Below are positions 1 to 6,630 of a DNA stretch of 15,418 bases, piece after piece; position 1 is the first letter of the stretch, and the number at the start of each line of letters is the position of its first letter. The stretch is from SFWF01 sp045638145 (GTDB lineage Bacteria > Bacillota > Clostridia > Oscillospirales > Acutalibacteraceae). The notes beneath the pieces were generated by a model. It saw only the letters and a program-made list of their open reading frames with translations. It had not been told where the DNA came from and did no database searches. The stretch lies in assembly GCA_045638145.1 (NCBI GenBank), contig JAZUAU010000025.1, positions 1 through 15,418 on the forward strand, read 5' to 3'. A program made the translations under genes and the position numbers.

Positions 1-390
1 GTAAAAAAACCAAAAACAGCTTCTGGAGATCGAAAGATCAGAATACCTCCAGAGATACTTTATCTAATTAAACAACAGCCACGCAAGGACGAGTATGTGG
101 TACACATGACTCAAAACGCAATGCGAAAGGGATTGAGCCGAATTTGCAAGAAAGCGAATATTCGTCATTTCCGTTTCCACGATCTTCGCCATGTGTTTGC
201 ATCGGTTTCTATCAGCGTCGGAACGCCTATGGAATACATCAGAAAAGAGATGGGGCACAAGACCGATAACATGATAAAGAACGTGTACGGACACATGATG
301 CAATCCGTAAGAGACGAGTACGCGGACAAGCGTGAAGAGATGTTTTCAAAATTTGCACACGGAAATGCACACGAAAAACAAAAAACCTAG
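1..390 (+). CDS. Tyrosine recombinase / phage-type integrase, C-terminal part (5' end outside window)
   Basis: The frame is open from base 1 and ends at TAG 388-390, so the gene starts to the left of the window and about 129 residues of its C-terminal half are visible. The catalytic-domain landmarks are clear: HDLRH (codons 178-192, active-site Arg at 187-189), then the G-H pair of MGHKT (253-258), then the nucleophilic Tyr in NVYGH (codon 286-288). These are the R-H-R-H/W-Y signatures of the tyrosine recombinase family, which cuts and rejoins DNA at att sites. The Lys-rich stretch at the left edge fits the strand before the first active-site block. The gene ends about 30 bp before a tRNA 3' fragment, the usual place for an integrase of a tRNA-targeting element. 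The visible part shows no frameshift, so the enzyme may be intact. Family assignment is secure; the type of element (prophage, ICE, island) cannot be told from here. Confidence 0.93.
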   Translation, partial: VKKPKTASGDRKIRIPPEILYLIKQQPRKDEYVVHMTQNAMRKGLSRICKKANIRHFRFHDLRHVFASVSISVGTPMEYIRKEMGHKTDNMIKNVYGHMMQSVRDEYADKREEMFSKFAHGNAHEKQKT

Positions 391-416
391 TGATACCAAC
401 GCTTATAAGGTTTTTT
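380..416 (+). terminator. Possible weak terminator at the end of the integrase gene
   Basis: AAAAAACCT (380-388) can pair with AGGTTTTTT (408-416) around a 19-nt loop, giving a 9-bp AT-rich stem whose 3' arm is itself the T-tract. The integrase stop codon (388-390) sits at the top of the 5' arm. The stem is weak and the loop large, so termination is an inference. Confidence 0.4.
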
Positions 417-419
417 ATT

Positions 420-447
420 GCAGGTTCGAATCCTGTCACTCGGACCA
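420..447 (+). other. tRNA 3'-end fragment marking an integration attachment site (att)
   Basis: The stretch has the exact geometry of a tRNA 3' end: T-stem GCAGG (420-424), T-loop TTCGAAT (425-431), T-stem CCTGT (432-436), acceptor strand CACTCGG (437-443), discriminator A444 and encoded CCA (445-447). The sequence upstream of 420 is AT-rich and cannot supply the anticodon arm or the 5' acceptor strand, so this is only the 3' fragment. Elements that integrate into tRNA genes leave such a direct repeat at one end, and the adjacent integrase supports that reading. The implied 5' acceptor strand (CCGAGTG, so a C1-G72 pair) with discriminator A is compatible with tRNA-Pro, but that identity is a guess. 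The intact tRNA gene should lie at the other end of the element, left of the window. Confidence 0.85.
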
Positions 448-451
448 ACAG

Positions 452-491
452 GGAGGAATTTACCTTTAGGTTGATTCCTCCTTATTCTTTT
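452..491 (+). terminator. Terminator of the host tRNA gene
   Basis: GGAGGAAT (452-459) pairs with ATTCCTCC (474-481) around a 14-nt loop and is followed by a T-rich tail (482-491). It begins five bases after the CCA of the tRNA fragment, so it is probably the native terminator of the target tRNA gene, left on the chromosomal side of the att site. Confidence 0.7.
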
Positions 492-557
492 CTATGTTAG
501 GGATCGAACCTGAGAAGGTCCCGGCGTAATGAAATATAATAAAACCCTGCGGATTTG

Positions 558-749
558 TTATTTACAGTACACTTCTATTGCTTTCGACACGAATTCTGCG
601 GTGCCTTTGCCACAGATGTCGATATTGTTTTTAAAACGTTCATCTGAGACATATATCTGACCAAGTCCTGCAAGAATCTGATTTGTGCAAGCATAATAGT
701 TTTCGCTGATATAGTCTTTAAGCTCAATTACCAGTATCCACCCGTTTTC
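558..749 (-). pseudogene. Decapitated TipAS-domain (MerR/TipA-type) regulator, C-terminal remnant
   Basis: Reading leftwards from 749 to the TAA at 558-560 gives about 63 codons that match the end of the TipAS ligand-binding domain: an aromatic-rich helix (SENYYACT), then ILAGLGQIYVSDERF, NNID and GTAEFVSKAIEVYCK. In TipA-type MerR regulators this domain binds thiopeptide or other drugs and normally follows an N-terminal winged-helix DNA-binding domain and a coiled coil. Here an in-frame TGA (750-752) stands immediately upstream and the stop of the FAD/Rieske gene is at 754-756. The DNA-binding domain and most of the ligand domain are therefore missing. There is no plausible start or ribosome binding site. 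I read it as the leftover of a deletion next to the integration site. The family match is made by eye from characteristic motifs. Confidence 0.75.
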
Positions 750-753
750 TCAA

Positions 754-2064
754 CTATTCATTTTTAATCAATTTCAGGTCATCGGTTGCGGGGTTATTAA
801 TAAGGTTGCCGTTTTCCGCAAAGCGCGAACCGTGGCAAGGACAGTCCCAGCTATGCTCGGAGTGGTTGTATTTTAAGGCACAGCCGAGATGCGGACAACG
901 AGGTACTGTGGGCGTAAGCAGTCCTACTGCAGAATCAAAGATGTTAATTGCAAGTTGTGGGTGTAGGATACTGCGCGAGGGGGAAAAGACCTCTGCATAA
1001 GGGTTAACCTTGCCTGTAATTTGGTCTGTGAGGATATTTGACGCTACCATGGCATTTGTCATACCCCATTTATTAAAACCGGTTGCCACATAAATGTCGC
1101 GCGTGTTTTTAGAATACTGTCCGATATAGGGTATACCGTCGAGCGTCATACAGTCCTGTGTTGCCCATTTGGCTACTATCTCAGAATTTTTATAATATTT
1201 CGCCGCAAAGGCTTCGAGCTCTTGCCAGCAGCCTCCTTTTTTGCCCGTTCTATGACCCCCACCACCGAGGAGCAGTATATCTCCGTAATTTCTAAAGGAT
1301 AGTCCCTTATCACATCCATCAACGTACATTCCGTTTGGCTGTTTTGCGCCTTTAATTGCAAGAAGGTATGAACGGTGCTGATAAAGCTTTAAGGCATATA
1401 AACCGTGTTTATTTAAAATTGGGAAATGAGTTGCAATTATAAGTCGCTTAAAGGTTACGGTGCCGCGGTTTGTTATAACCTTATGTGGCAAAAATTTCAA
1501 GACCTTTGTGTGCTCAAAAACAGGCAAGTCTTTTGATATTTCTAATAGAAATTTGAGTGGGTTAAACTGCGATTGATTTTTTATCTTTACGGCACCTTCA
1601 ACCCATATTGGTAAATCCGCCGAATCCGAAAACTCCGCTTCTACACCAAGGCGACAAAGTGCATTTACTTCACCCTTAATTTTTGCGCGGTCATTCTGCG
1701 AATAAACATAAGAATCCACTTTTTCATAGTCGCAGTCAATTTTTTGGCAAAGTCTTTCATACTCCTCCCCTGCCTCTAACTGTGCCTGCAGATAAAGTTT
1801 CGCTTTATCCTCTCCATAGTGTTTTATTATTTTATCATAGATAAGCCCGTGACCTAGGGTTATTTTCGCAGTTGTGCTGTCGGTTACTCCACCGCAGATT
1901 CTATCCGCCTCCAATAGTGCACAATACACACCCTCTCTCCCTAGTTTATAGGCGCAAAGAAGCCCTGCGATACCGCCGCCGATTATTAAAACATCGGTGT
2001 TTTTATCTCCGTCCAGAGCAATAAAACTCGGTCTTTCAAAACTCTTCTCCCAAATTGATTCCAT
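754..2064 (-). CDS. FAD-dependent oxidoreductase with C-terminal Rieske [2Fe-2S] domain
   Basis: This 436-residue protein joins two redox domains. Residues about 23-370 form a DAO-type flavoprotein: the ADP-binding GGGIAG (29-34) follows a beta strand, an acidic residue lies at the end of the second strand (LLEAD), and a late VATGFNKWGMTNA segment matches the FAD-contacting C-terminal block. Residues 390-411 are a complete Rieske cluster site, C390-P-H392 and C408-P-C410-H411, with C395 and C410 placed to form the usual disulfide; CPCHGSRF is diagnostic. The architecture resembles Bacillus YhfW-like proteins, whose substrate is not established. The frame is open 19 codons further upstream, but that part runs through a terminator palindrome, and the ATG at 2062-2064 has a good GAGGT site about 9 bases away, so I start there. 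No signal peptide, so probably cytosolic. It is followed directly by the TipAS remnant. Confidence 0.9.
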   Translation of the reverse strand: MESIWEKSFERPSFIALDGDKNTDVLIIGGGIAGLLCAYKLGREGVYCALLEADRICGGVTDSTTAKITLGHGLIYDKIIKHYGEDKAKLYLQAQLEAGEEYERLCQKIDCDYEKVDSYVYSQNDRAKIKGEVNALCRLGVEAEFSDSADLPIWVEGAVKIKNQSQFNPLKFLLEISKDLPVFEHTKVLKFLPHKVITNRGTVTFKRLIIATHFPILNKHGLYALKLYQHRSYLLAIKGAKQPNGMYVDGCDKGLSFRNYGDILLLGGGGHRTGKKGGCWQELEAFAAKYYKNSEIVAKWATQDCMTLDGIPYIGQYSKNTRDIYVATGFNKWGMTNAMVASNILTDQITGKVNPYAEVFSPSRSILHPQLAINIFDSAVGLLTPTVPRCPHLGCALKYNHSEHSWDCPCHGSRFAENGNLINNPATDDLKLIKNE

Positions 2065-2120
2065 TCTGGTTACCTCACAGTTTTTCTTTAGTGTTTGTAT
2101 TTTCACTCGAAATAAACACA

Positions 2121-2144
2121 AAAGACACCTGTACAGGTGTCTTT
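2121..2144 (-). terminator. Palindromic terminator after the methyltransferase gene
   Basis: AAAGACACCTGT (2121-2132) is followed by its exact reverse complement ACAGGTGTCTTT (2133-2144), a perfect 24-bp palindrome. As RNA it folds to a 9-bp stem with a 6-nt loop, followed on the minus strand by a T-rich tail (TTTTGTGTTTATTT). It begins five bases past the stop codon of the minus-strand methyltransferase gene and separates it from the FAD/Rieske gene. Confidence 0.75.
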
Positions 2145-2148
2145 GATT

Positions 2149-2826
2149 TTACCAAACAAACGGTATCATACGGTATTTGACCTTTAACTTATATTCCTTG
2201 TATCCGACAAGTTCTTGTTCTAGGAGTTTTTCTTCGTTTATTATGCGAACAACGATAACCACTATGTACGGCAGGAAGCAAAGAAGTGCCCAGAGCGAGC
2301 CGAGCACGAGGGGAATTGAGAGAAAAAGCCAAACGGTTACGGTATACATAGGATGGCGGACGACTCCATAAAGACCCGTGCTGATTACTAACTGTCCTTC
2401 TTCCACCTTGACCGTTCTTGAAAGATATTCATTTTCACGCATCACCTCGGCATAAAGAGCATAAGAAGCTAAAAGAATTATTGAGGCGATTACTATAACC
2501 GCTGTCGGAAGTGAAGACCAACCAAAGCGAAAGTCAAGCCCCGCAACAACAAAGCCGCCAACAAAGAGAATTGCCGCCACACCAACAACCCCCTTTTGGG
2601 TTTTGTCCGTTTCTTTAGTATCAAGCCGCTTCTTAAGCAATTCGGGTGCTTTTACAAAAAGCACTACGCCAAGTAGTAGCATCGGCACAAATAAAAGGGT
2701 GATAAACAACCATCCGTTTATAAAATCAAGACTTCCCGCAGGCAGAAATAAAAGCAACGCCACGAGCGCAAGCCCGCAAAGAAATTTAATAACAGCACTA
2801 ATTAAAAGCTTTTTATTATCTCCCAT
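2149..2826 (-). CDS. Isoprenylcysteine carboxyl methyltransferase (ICMT/PEMT)-family membrane protein
   Basis: A 225-residue polytopic membrane protein with hydrophobic segments near residues 10-30, 38-58, 80-97, 106-126 and 163-193. The C-terminal half carries the family signature: GLYGVVRHPMY (151-161), then a membrane hairpin, then NEEKLLEQELVGYKEYK (197-213), the SAM-binding and catalytic region of ICMT/PEMT methyltransferases. Bacterial members are often annotated as isoprenylcysteine carboxyl methyltransferases, although most have no known prenylated substrate; the real acceptor may be a lipid or small molecule. The ATG (2824-2826) directly follows the TAA of the rhodanese gene (2827-2829) with zero spacing and no strong ribosome binding site, so translation is likely coupled. 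A palindromic terminator lies just downstream. Family is confident, substrate unknown. Confidence 0.85.
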   Translation of the reverse strand: MGDNKKLLISAVIKFLCGLALVALLLFLPAGSLDFINGWLFITLLFVPMLLLGVVLFVKAPELLKKRLDTKETDKTQKGVVGVAAILFVGGFVVAGLDFRFGWSSLPTAVIVIASIILLASYALYAEVMRENEYLSRTVKVEEGQLVISTGLYGVVRHPMYTVTVWLFLSIPLVLGSLWALLCFLPYIVVIVVRIINEEKLLEQELVGYKEYKLKVKYRMIPFVW

Positions 2827-3258
2827 TTATTTCACCGTCCCATAGTTCCAGTTGATAATTCCTCCGAATTCCTTTACGTTTGTATAACCGAGGCTGACTA
2901 GTGTTTCTGCCGCAATTTTACTGCGTCTGCCACTGCGGCAATATACTAAAATGAGCTGATTTTTATCGGGTAATTCCACATATCTTTTTCCAATCTCTTT
3001 GTAATCTATATTTACGGCATTTAATATATGTCCATCGGCAAATTCCTCAGGAGTTCTTACATCTAAAATTATATATCCCGATTCAGTATCAATCAGTATT
3101 TTAGCTTCTTCCCCGGTTATCTGTTCATAGGTTATCATATTACTGTCCGCTTCCTCACTGCTATTATTTTCACTTGTTTCCTGCTCTATTAATTTATCAC
3201 AAGAGGCAAGCAATAATACAAAAGCAAGGCAAAAAGTTAAGACCATTATCTTTTTCAT
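2827..3258 (-). CDS. Rhodanese-domain lipoprotein
   Basis: A 143-residue protein beginning with a lipoprotein signal peptide: MKK, a hydrophobic core, then LLASC with the lipobox Cys at residue 20. A short acidic, Ser/Asn-rich linker (about 24-42) leads into one rhodanese domain with ILDVRTPEEFADGHI and the active-site loop C107-R-S-G-R-R-S. Rhodanese domains carry sulfur as a Cys persulfide; placed outside the membrane on a lipid anchor this one may act in thiol/sulfur transfer or redox, which is an inference. The frame is open upstream to 3366, but ATG 3256-3258 has GGAG eight bases upstream and makes a proper signal peptide. It leads a two-gene unit with the methyltransferase. Its promoter lies about 130 bp upstream, leaving a long structured leader. 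Confidence 0.92.
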   Translation of the reverse strand: MKKIMVLTFCLAFVLLLASCDKLIEQETSENNSSEEADSNMITYEQITGEEAKILIDTESGYIILDVRTPEEFADGHILNAVNIDYKEIGKRYVELPDKNQLILVYCRSGRRSKIAAETLVSLGYTNVKEFGGIINWNYGTVK

Positions 3259-3301
3259 AGATTCAACTCCATATTTTCCGCTTTGACACTTTGTTAAAAT
3301 C

Positions 3302-3337
3302 GCGGTGAGCCCCCAAAAAAACGGTTGGCACCACCGC
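3302..3337 (-). promoter_or_regulatory. Structured leader hairpin upstream of the rhodanese gene
   Basis: On the minus strand GCGGTG (3337-3332) pairs with CACCGC (3307-3302). Within the loop GCC and CC can pair with GG and GGC around a T7-containing apex, followed by GATTTT. It lies in the roughly 120-nt leader between the predicted transcription start and ATG 3258. It could be an attenuator or other RNA element; it matches no riboswitch class I recognise. Confidence 0.4.
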
Positions 3338-3387
3338 AAATAATATCCAGCGCACGCAAATCGCATCGAAGCTACGGTGTTTACTTA

Positions 3388-3416
3388 ATTATAGCAAAAG
3401 GATGAAATAGTAACAA
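3388..3416 (-). promoter_or_regulatory. Sigma-A-type promoter for the rhodanese–methyltransferase unit
   Basis: On the minus strand TTGTTA (3416-3411), a 17-bp spacer and TATAAT (3393-3388), preceded by TG one base before the -10 (extended -10). Predicted transcription start is near 3381. Confidence 0.72.
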
Positions 3417-3498
3417 CAAAAACCTTGTTTTATCCGCAGTTTCATAATAAATATCGCACTATGCACAAAAAATTCCCTTAATTTTCTACGCCACATCA

Positions 3499-3527
3499 TA
3501 GAAAAATTTATTTTCGCATGCTATAAT
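3499..3527 (+). promoter_or_regulatory. Probable promoter of the transglutaminase gene
   Basis: TAGAAA (3499-3504), a 17-bp spacer and TATAAT (3522-3527) with an extended TGC before the -10. The -35 matches consensus at four of six positions. The expected start is only a few bases before the GAGGAG ribosome binding site (3534-3539), giving a very short leader. Confidence 0.6.
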
Positions 3528-3547
3528 TATTTTGAGGAGATGAGATT

Positions 3548-5167
3548 ATGAGAAAAATCAAAATTTTAATCAGTATTATCATCACATTGTGTCTGCTTTG
3601 GAGTTTTTCGGCAGTCAGCTTTGCGGCACCGTCGGATAAGGATAACTATTACGGACTTACCGTTATGGAAAAAATGAGTAAGACCGATAAGCTATCTGAC
3701 ATCTACAACACAATCCTTGAGGGACTTAACGCAAGCAAAAGCGATATCGATATGGAAGGTCTTGAGGCTTCGTGGGAAGACTGCACCCTCGCTTATAAAT
3801 TAGTGCTTCACGATCACCCCGAAATTTTTTGGGTAACGGGTGCTTCAACCGGTACTGTAGGCGATTACGTCATTACCTTTTCCCCTACTTACACTATGTC
3901 GGGCGACGAGATAACTACCGCTAAACCGAAGCTCAATTCGGCAGTTTCTTCGCTGACCTCGGGGCTCTCGGGAAAGAGTGACTATGAAAAATCGCTTATT
4001 CTGCACGACCGCCTTATTGACAGAGTAGAATATAAATTCGGAAATAATCATCAGAACTCTTATGGTGCTCTTGTTGAAAAAGAAGCCGTTTGCGCAGGCT
4101 ATGCAAGAGCTTATCAGCTTTTGCTCCACAAGGTCGGTATCCCCGCTTGGTACGTAACGGGTGAAAGCCTTAACCCTGCAACAGGTCGTCGCGAGGCTCA
4201 TGCTTGGAACCTAGTAAAGCTTGACGGACAATGGTATTATACCGACACCACTTGGGATGACCAGGGCGATGTGCTTCACTATGCATATCTGAACCTAACT
4301 AAGGCACAGATGGATGAAAATCACTCGTTTGGAGAATTCTCGCAGTATCTTCCCTCTGTAACCGCTACCGAAAATAATTACTTTGTGAAAAATGACCTTG
4401 TGTATTCTTCATTTGACCTCGACAGAATAAAAGCCGCCTTTAAAAAGAACAAAACAATCCGCGTTTTTGTAAACGGCGATATTGATAAATTCCGCACCGA
4501 CTTTGGAAACTATGTTTCGGACATTGCCAAGGAGCTTGGTGCAGAGGACGGTTCTACTTGCTCGACAAGAATTCTTACAATTGGCAGAGAGCTAATTCTT
4601 ACACTTAACATTGTTTCTCCCGACCACGTACACTCTCTCACAGCGGTTAAACGGGTTGAACCAACCTGCCAGACAAGAGGTAATATTGCCTATTACGCCT
4701 GTGATTGCGGACATTGGTTCTCCGACAGTGCGGGCAAAAATGAAATTACAGACCACGATTCTGTTTTGCTCGGCGTTACCGACCATAAGCCCTCAAACTG
4801 GAAGAGCGATGCGGCACATCACTTTAAGACCTGTACCGTTTGCAACGGTACAATTAGCGGTAGCTCGGCAACCCATTTTGATTCTGACAATAATCTAAAA
4901 TGTGATATTTGCTTCGCAGAGCTTCCCTCCCCCGAAAGCGGCGTTGTGATTGGCGGAGACCCTGCAACAAAGCCTACCGACTCTCCGTCTGAGCCTGACG
5001 CTTCGTCCGAAATTGTGACGGCAGACGAAACCACTTTAGAAATCAAAGACAAGTCTGAGCCTGCTTTTGAAGTGTCAAACACTGTGATTATAATTATTAT
5101 CGCGGTGGGTGCGGCGGTAGTTATCGGTGCAGTTGTAATTATAATAGTTTTAACAAAGAAAAAATAA
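3548..5167 (+). CDS. Secreted, membrane-anchored transglutaminase-like protein with Cys/His repeats
   Basis: A 539-residue exported protein. Residues 1-26 are a signal peptide ending VSFA. The central domain is a transglutaminase-like papain fold with a full triad: C182 in AVCAGYAR, H218 in EAHAWN and D233 in YYTDTTWDD. Such bacterial domains act as proteases, peptide cross-linkers or amidases on cell-surface substrates. Residues about 360-470 hold two Cys/His-rich segments (TCQTRGNIAYYACDCGHWFS; CTVCNG and CDICF), a repeat type common in surface proteins of Clostridia and possibly metal-binding. An acidic Pro/Ser/Thr-rich spacer follows, and residues 513-535 form a hydrophobic anchor ending in LTKKK, so the protein should be held at the membrane with the enzyme outside. 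GAGGAG lies eight bases before the ATG. It is the only complete plus-strand gene here, monocistronic, with a shared downstream terminator. Confidence 0.92.
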   Translation: MRKIKILISIIITLCLLWSFSAVSFAAPSDKDNYYGLTVMEKMSKTDKLSDIYNTILEGLNASKSDIDMEGLEASWEDCTLAYKLVLHDHPEIFWVTGASTGTVGDYVITFSPTYTMSGDEITTAKPKLNSAVSSLTSGLSGKSDYEKSLILHDRLIDRVEYKFGNNHQNSYGALVEKEAVCAGYARAYQLLLHKVGIPAWYVTGESLNPATGRREAHAWNLVKLDGQWYYTDTTWDDQGDVLHYAYLNLTKAQMDENHSFGEFSQYLPSVTATENNYFVKNDLVYSSFDLDRIKAAFKKNKTIRVFVNGDIDKFRTDFGNYVSDIAKELGAEDGSTCSTRILTIGRELILTLNIVSPDHVHSLTAVKRVEPTCQTRGNIAYYACDCGHWFSDSAGKNEITDHDSVLLGVTDHKPSNWKSDAAHHFKTCTVCNGTISGSSATHFDSDNNLKCDICFAELPSPESGVVIGGDPATKPTDSPSEPDASSEIVTADETTLEIKDKSEPAFEVSNTVIIIIIAVGAAVVIGAVVIIIVLTKKK

Positions 5168-5176
5168 CGTGATATA

Positions 5177-5209
5177 AAAGACCTCGCAAGCTCATTTTGC
5201 GAGGTCTTT
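5177..5209. terminator. Bidirectional terminator between convergent genes
   Basis: A perfect 13-bp stem, AAAGACCTCGCAA (5177-5189) and TTGCGAGGTCTTT (5197-5209), with a 7-nt loop and A/T-rich flanks on both sides. It serves the plus-strand transglutaminase gene and the minus-strand SDR gene. The SDR stop codon (5192-5194) lies in the loop, so the 5' arm on that strand is coding. Confidence 0.88.
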
Positions 5210-6052
5210 ATATGTTTCTTCTGCTGTTTTAAAGATTTCTTCGGCTTCTGTATTTTTGAACGTGCGAAGCTTTTTAAGGCTTGGTTTACCCCAAATATTA
5301 AAGATGCGTGGACCTATCCAATAGCCGTATTCGGTTTTTGAAAACACTCCGGCAAGAATAGACAGTGTCGCTTTTTTCGGCTTCATAAAAATTATCTTCA
5401 TCGGATGTTTTATAATTGTAAAAATAACTTTTGGATAATGAGCGGTTATATTCGTAAATGTAATTCCCGGGTGTGTTACCGAAAGTGTCACCTTATCCTC
5501 ATTTTTAAAAAGCTCATAGAGTGAGAGCATAATATAACGCTTAGCATTTCCGTAAACGAGAGATGCGGCAGTGCGGGTATGAAAATCTATATCTTGAGGG
5601 TCGCTCTTTGAATAGTTGTGGGCAATACTTCCTACCTCCACTACCCTGCCTCCTTTTTCTCTGAGACTCGGCAATATCTCCTTAATAATATAATATGGTG
5701 AGGCAAAATTTATTTGAAAGACATTAATGAGCCCCGTATCACAAATCTTTCGCGGTATGCTATATGCACCTGCGTTATGTATAAAAATATCTATTTTTCG
5801 ATTTTTAAGCTCTTCTGTCGCAGATTTTACCGAGCTCATATTCTCTAAATCAAGGGTTATATGCTCGGTTTTTATGCCAAACTCCGATGAAAGCTCTTCT
5901 GCAAAGGTGATACTTCTGTCTCGGTTTCGGTCGCAAAGTATCAGGTTGGCGCCAAGCTCTGCAAGATATTGGCAAAGCTCACGACCTATACCTCCTGTGC
6001 TTCCCGTTACAGCAATATTCTTACCTTTTATCGATTGAATTTTAGTATTCAT
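5192..6052 (-). CDS. Short-chain dehydrogenase/reductase (SDR)
   Basis: A 286-residue classical SDR. The Rossmann cofactor motif TGSTGGIG is at 16-23, the acidic/basic end of the second strand is CDRNRDR (40-46, suggesting NADP(H) preference), NAG is at 93-95, and the catalytic residues are N115, S142 in VGSIA, and Y167-x3-K171 (YGNAK), followed by HPG. The sequence resembles retinol-dehydrogenase-like and WW-oxidoreductase-like SDRs, which often act on lipophilic alcohols or ketones; the substrate here is unknown. The basic, hydrophobic patch around residues 205-235 may touch membranes. The ATG overlaps the stop of the nitroreductase gene (TAATG), so the two are translationally coupled and form a small operon. 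Translation ends inside the terminator loop. Confidence 0.92.
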   Translation of the reverse strand: MNTKIQSIKGKNIAVTGSTGGIGRELCQYLAELGANLILCDRNRDRSITFAEELSSEFGIKTEHITLDLENMSSVKSATEELKNRKIDIFIHNAGAYSIPRKICDTGLINVFQINFASPYYIIKEILPSLREKGGRVVEVGSIAHNYSKSDPQDIDFHTRTAASLVYGNAKRYIMLSLYELFKNEDKVTLSVTHPGITFTNITAHYPKVIFTIIKHPMKIIFMKPKKATLSILAGVFSKTEYGYWIGPRIFNIWGKPSLKKLRTFKNTEAEEIFKTAEETYKDLAK

Positions 6053-6582
6053 TATTTCACCGTTTTAGAAAGCTCATCAAGACTTTTTCTCTTTTTCTCG
6101 CGAAGCTTATCGTTTTCCTTTGCATAGCCGAGGCAGATAACAAGACGTACAGCTCCGTCTAGCGAGCATATTTCACGAATCTTTTTATTATCAAGCCAAC
6201 CGAGAATGCAGGTTGAAAGCCCTTGTGCCGTGGCTTCGGCGGTTATATAGGCGGCAACGATACCAATATCTATCGAGCGGTAATCGTTTCCCTTTACCTT
6301 TGCACCGAGAGCGGCACTTTTAACGTAAGGCATTTCGGAAATAACGAGCTGTATCGGAGCATCTGCGGCAAACTTATTCATCCCCATTCCCATAGTTGCC
6401 TTTGCCACACTTTTTGCCTTTTCACCCTTACATACGGTTATCATATAGGGCTGACCGTTGCAGGCAGAAGGGCTAAGCCTTGCGCTCTCAAGTATTGCAG
6501 AAATTTTTTCATCTTCAACAGGCTTTTTTGAGTCGTAGCTTCTGCAGGACTGTCTGTATTTTGCTATTTCGGTAAAATCCAT
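6052..6582 (-). CDS. Nitroreductase-family FMN oxidoreductase
   Basis: A 176-residue protein of the nitroreductase fold. The N-terminal phosphate-binding segment (YRQSCRSYD, 9-17), the RLSPSACNGQPY block (35-46) and a C-terminal ILGWLDNKKIREI / VICLGYAKE region (126-156) are the usual FMN-contacting motifs, in the order seen in the family. Such enzymes dimerise and use NAD(P)H to reduce nitro groups, quinones or enones, or serve specific cofactor chemistry; the natural substrate is not evident. I start at ATG 6580-6582, which has GGAG eight bases upstream, rather than nine codons earlier, which would lie in the promoter. It is the first gene of a two-gene unit with the SDR, suggesting two successive reductions of one substrate, which is inference only. 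Confidence 0.92.
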   Translation of the reverse strand: MDFTEIAKYRQSCRSYDSKKPVEDEKISAILESARLSPSACNGQPYMITVCKGEKAKSVAKATMGMGMNKFAADAPIQLVISEMPYVKSAALGAKVKGNDYRSIDIGIVAAYITAEATAQGLSTCILGWLDNKKIREICSLDGAVRLVICLGYAKENDKLREKKRKSLDELSKTVK

Positions 6583-6600
6583 AATAATCACTCCAAAAAG

Positions 6601-6630
6601 ATTATACAATAAAGGATATTCATTTGTAAA
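6601..6630 (-). promoter_or_regulatory. Promoter of the nitroreductase–SDR operon
   Basis: On the minus strand TTTACA (6630-6625), an 18-bp spacer and a perfect TATAAT (6606-6601). The transcript would begin just before the GGAG ribosome binding site of the nitroreductase gene. Confidence 0.65.

Noticed and set aside
239..448. Minus-strand frame beginning MVRVTGFEPA across the att site
   Set aside because: This peptide is the well-known spurious translation of a tRNA T-arm and acceptor end; the rest is antisense to the integrase.
501..514. A second tRNA gene on the minus strand
   Set aside because: Only a T-loop-like core is present; the T-stem does not pair and no acceptor, anticodon or D arm can be built.
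2065..2121. N-terminal extension of the FAD/Rieske protein
   Set aside because: The extra codons run through the terminator palindrome and the region between it and a good ribosome binding site; the internal ATG at 2062-2064 is better.
3259..3366. N-terminal extension of the rhodanese protein
   Set aside because: The internal ATG has a strong ribosome binding site and begins a textbook lipoprotein signal; the upstream codons are in the structured leader.
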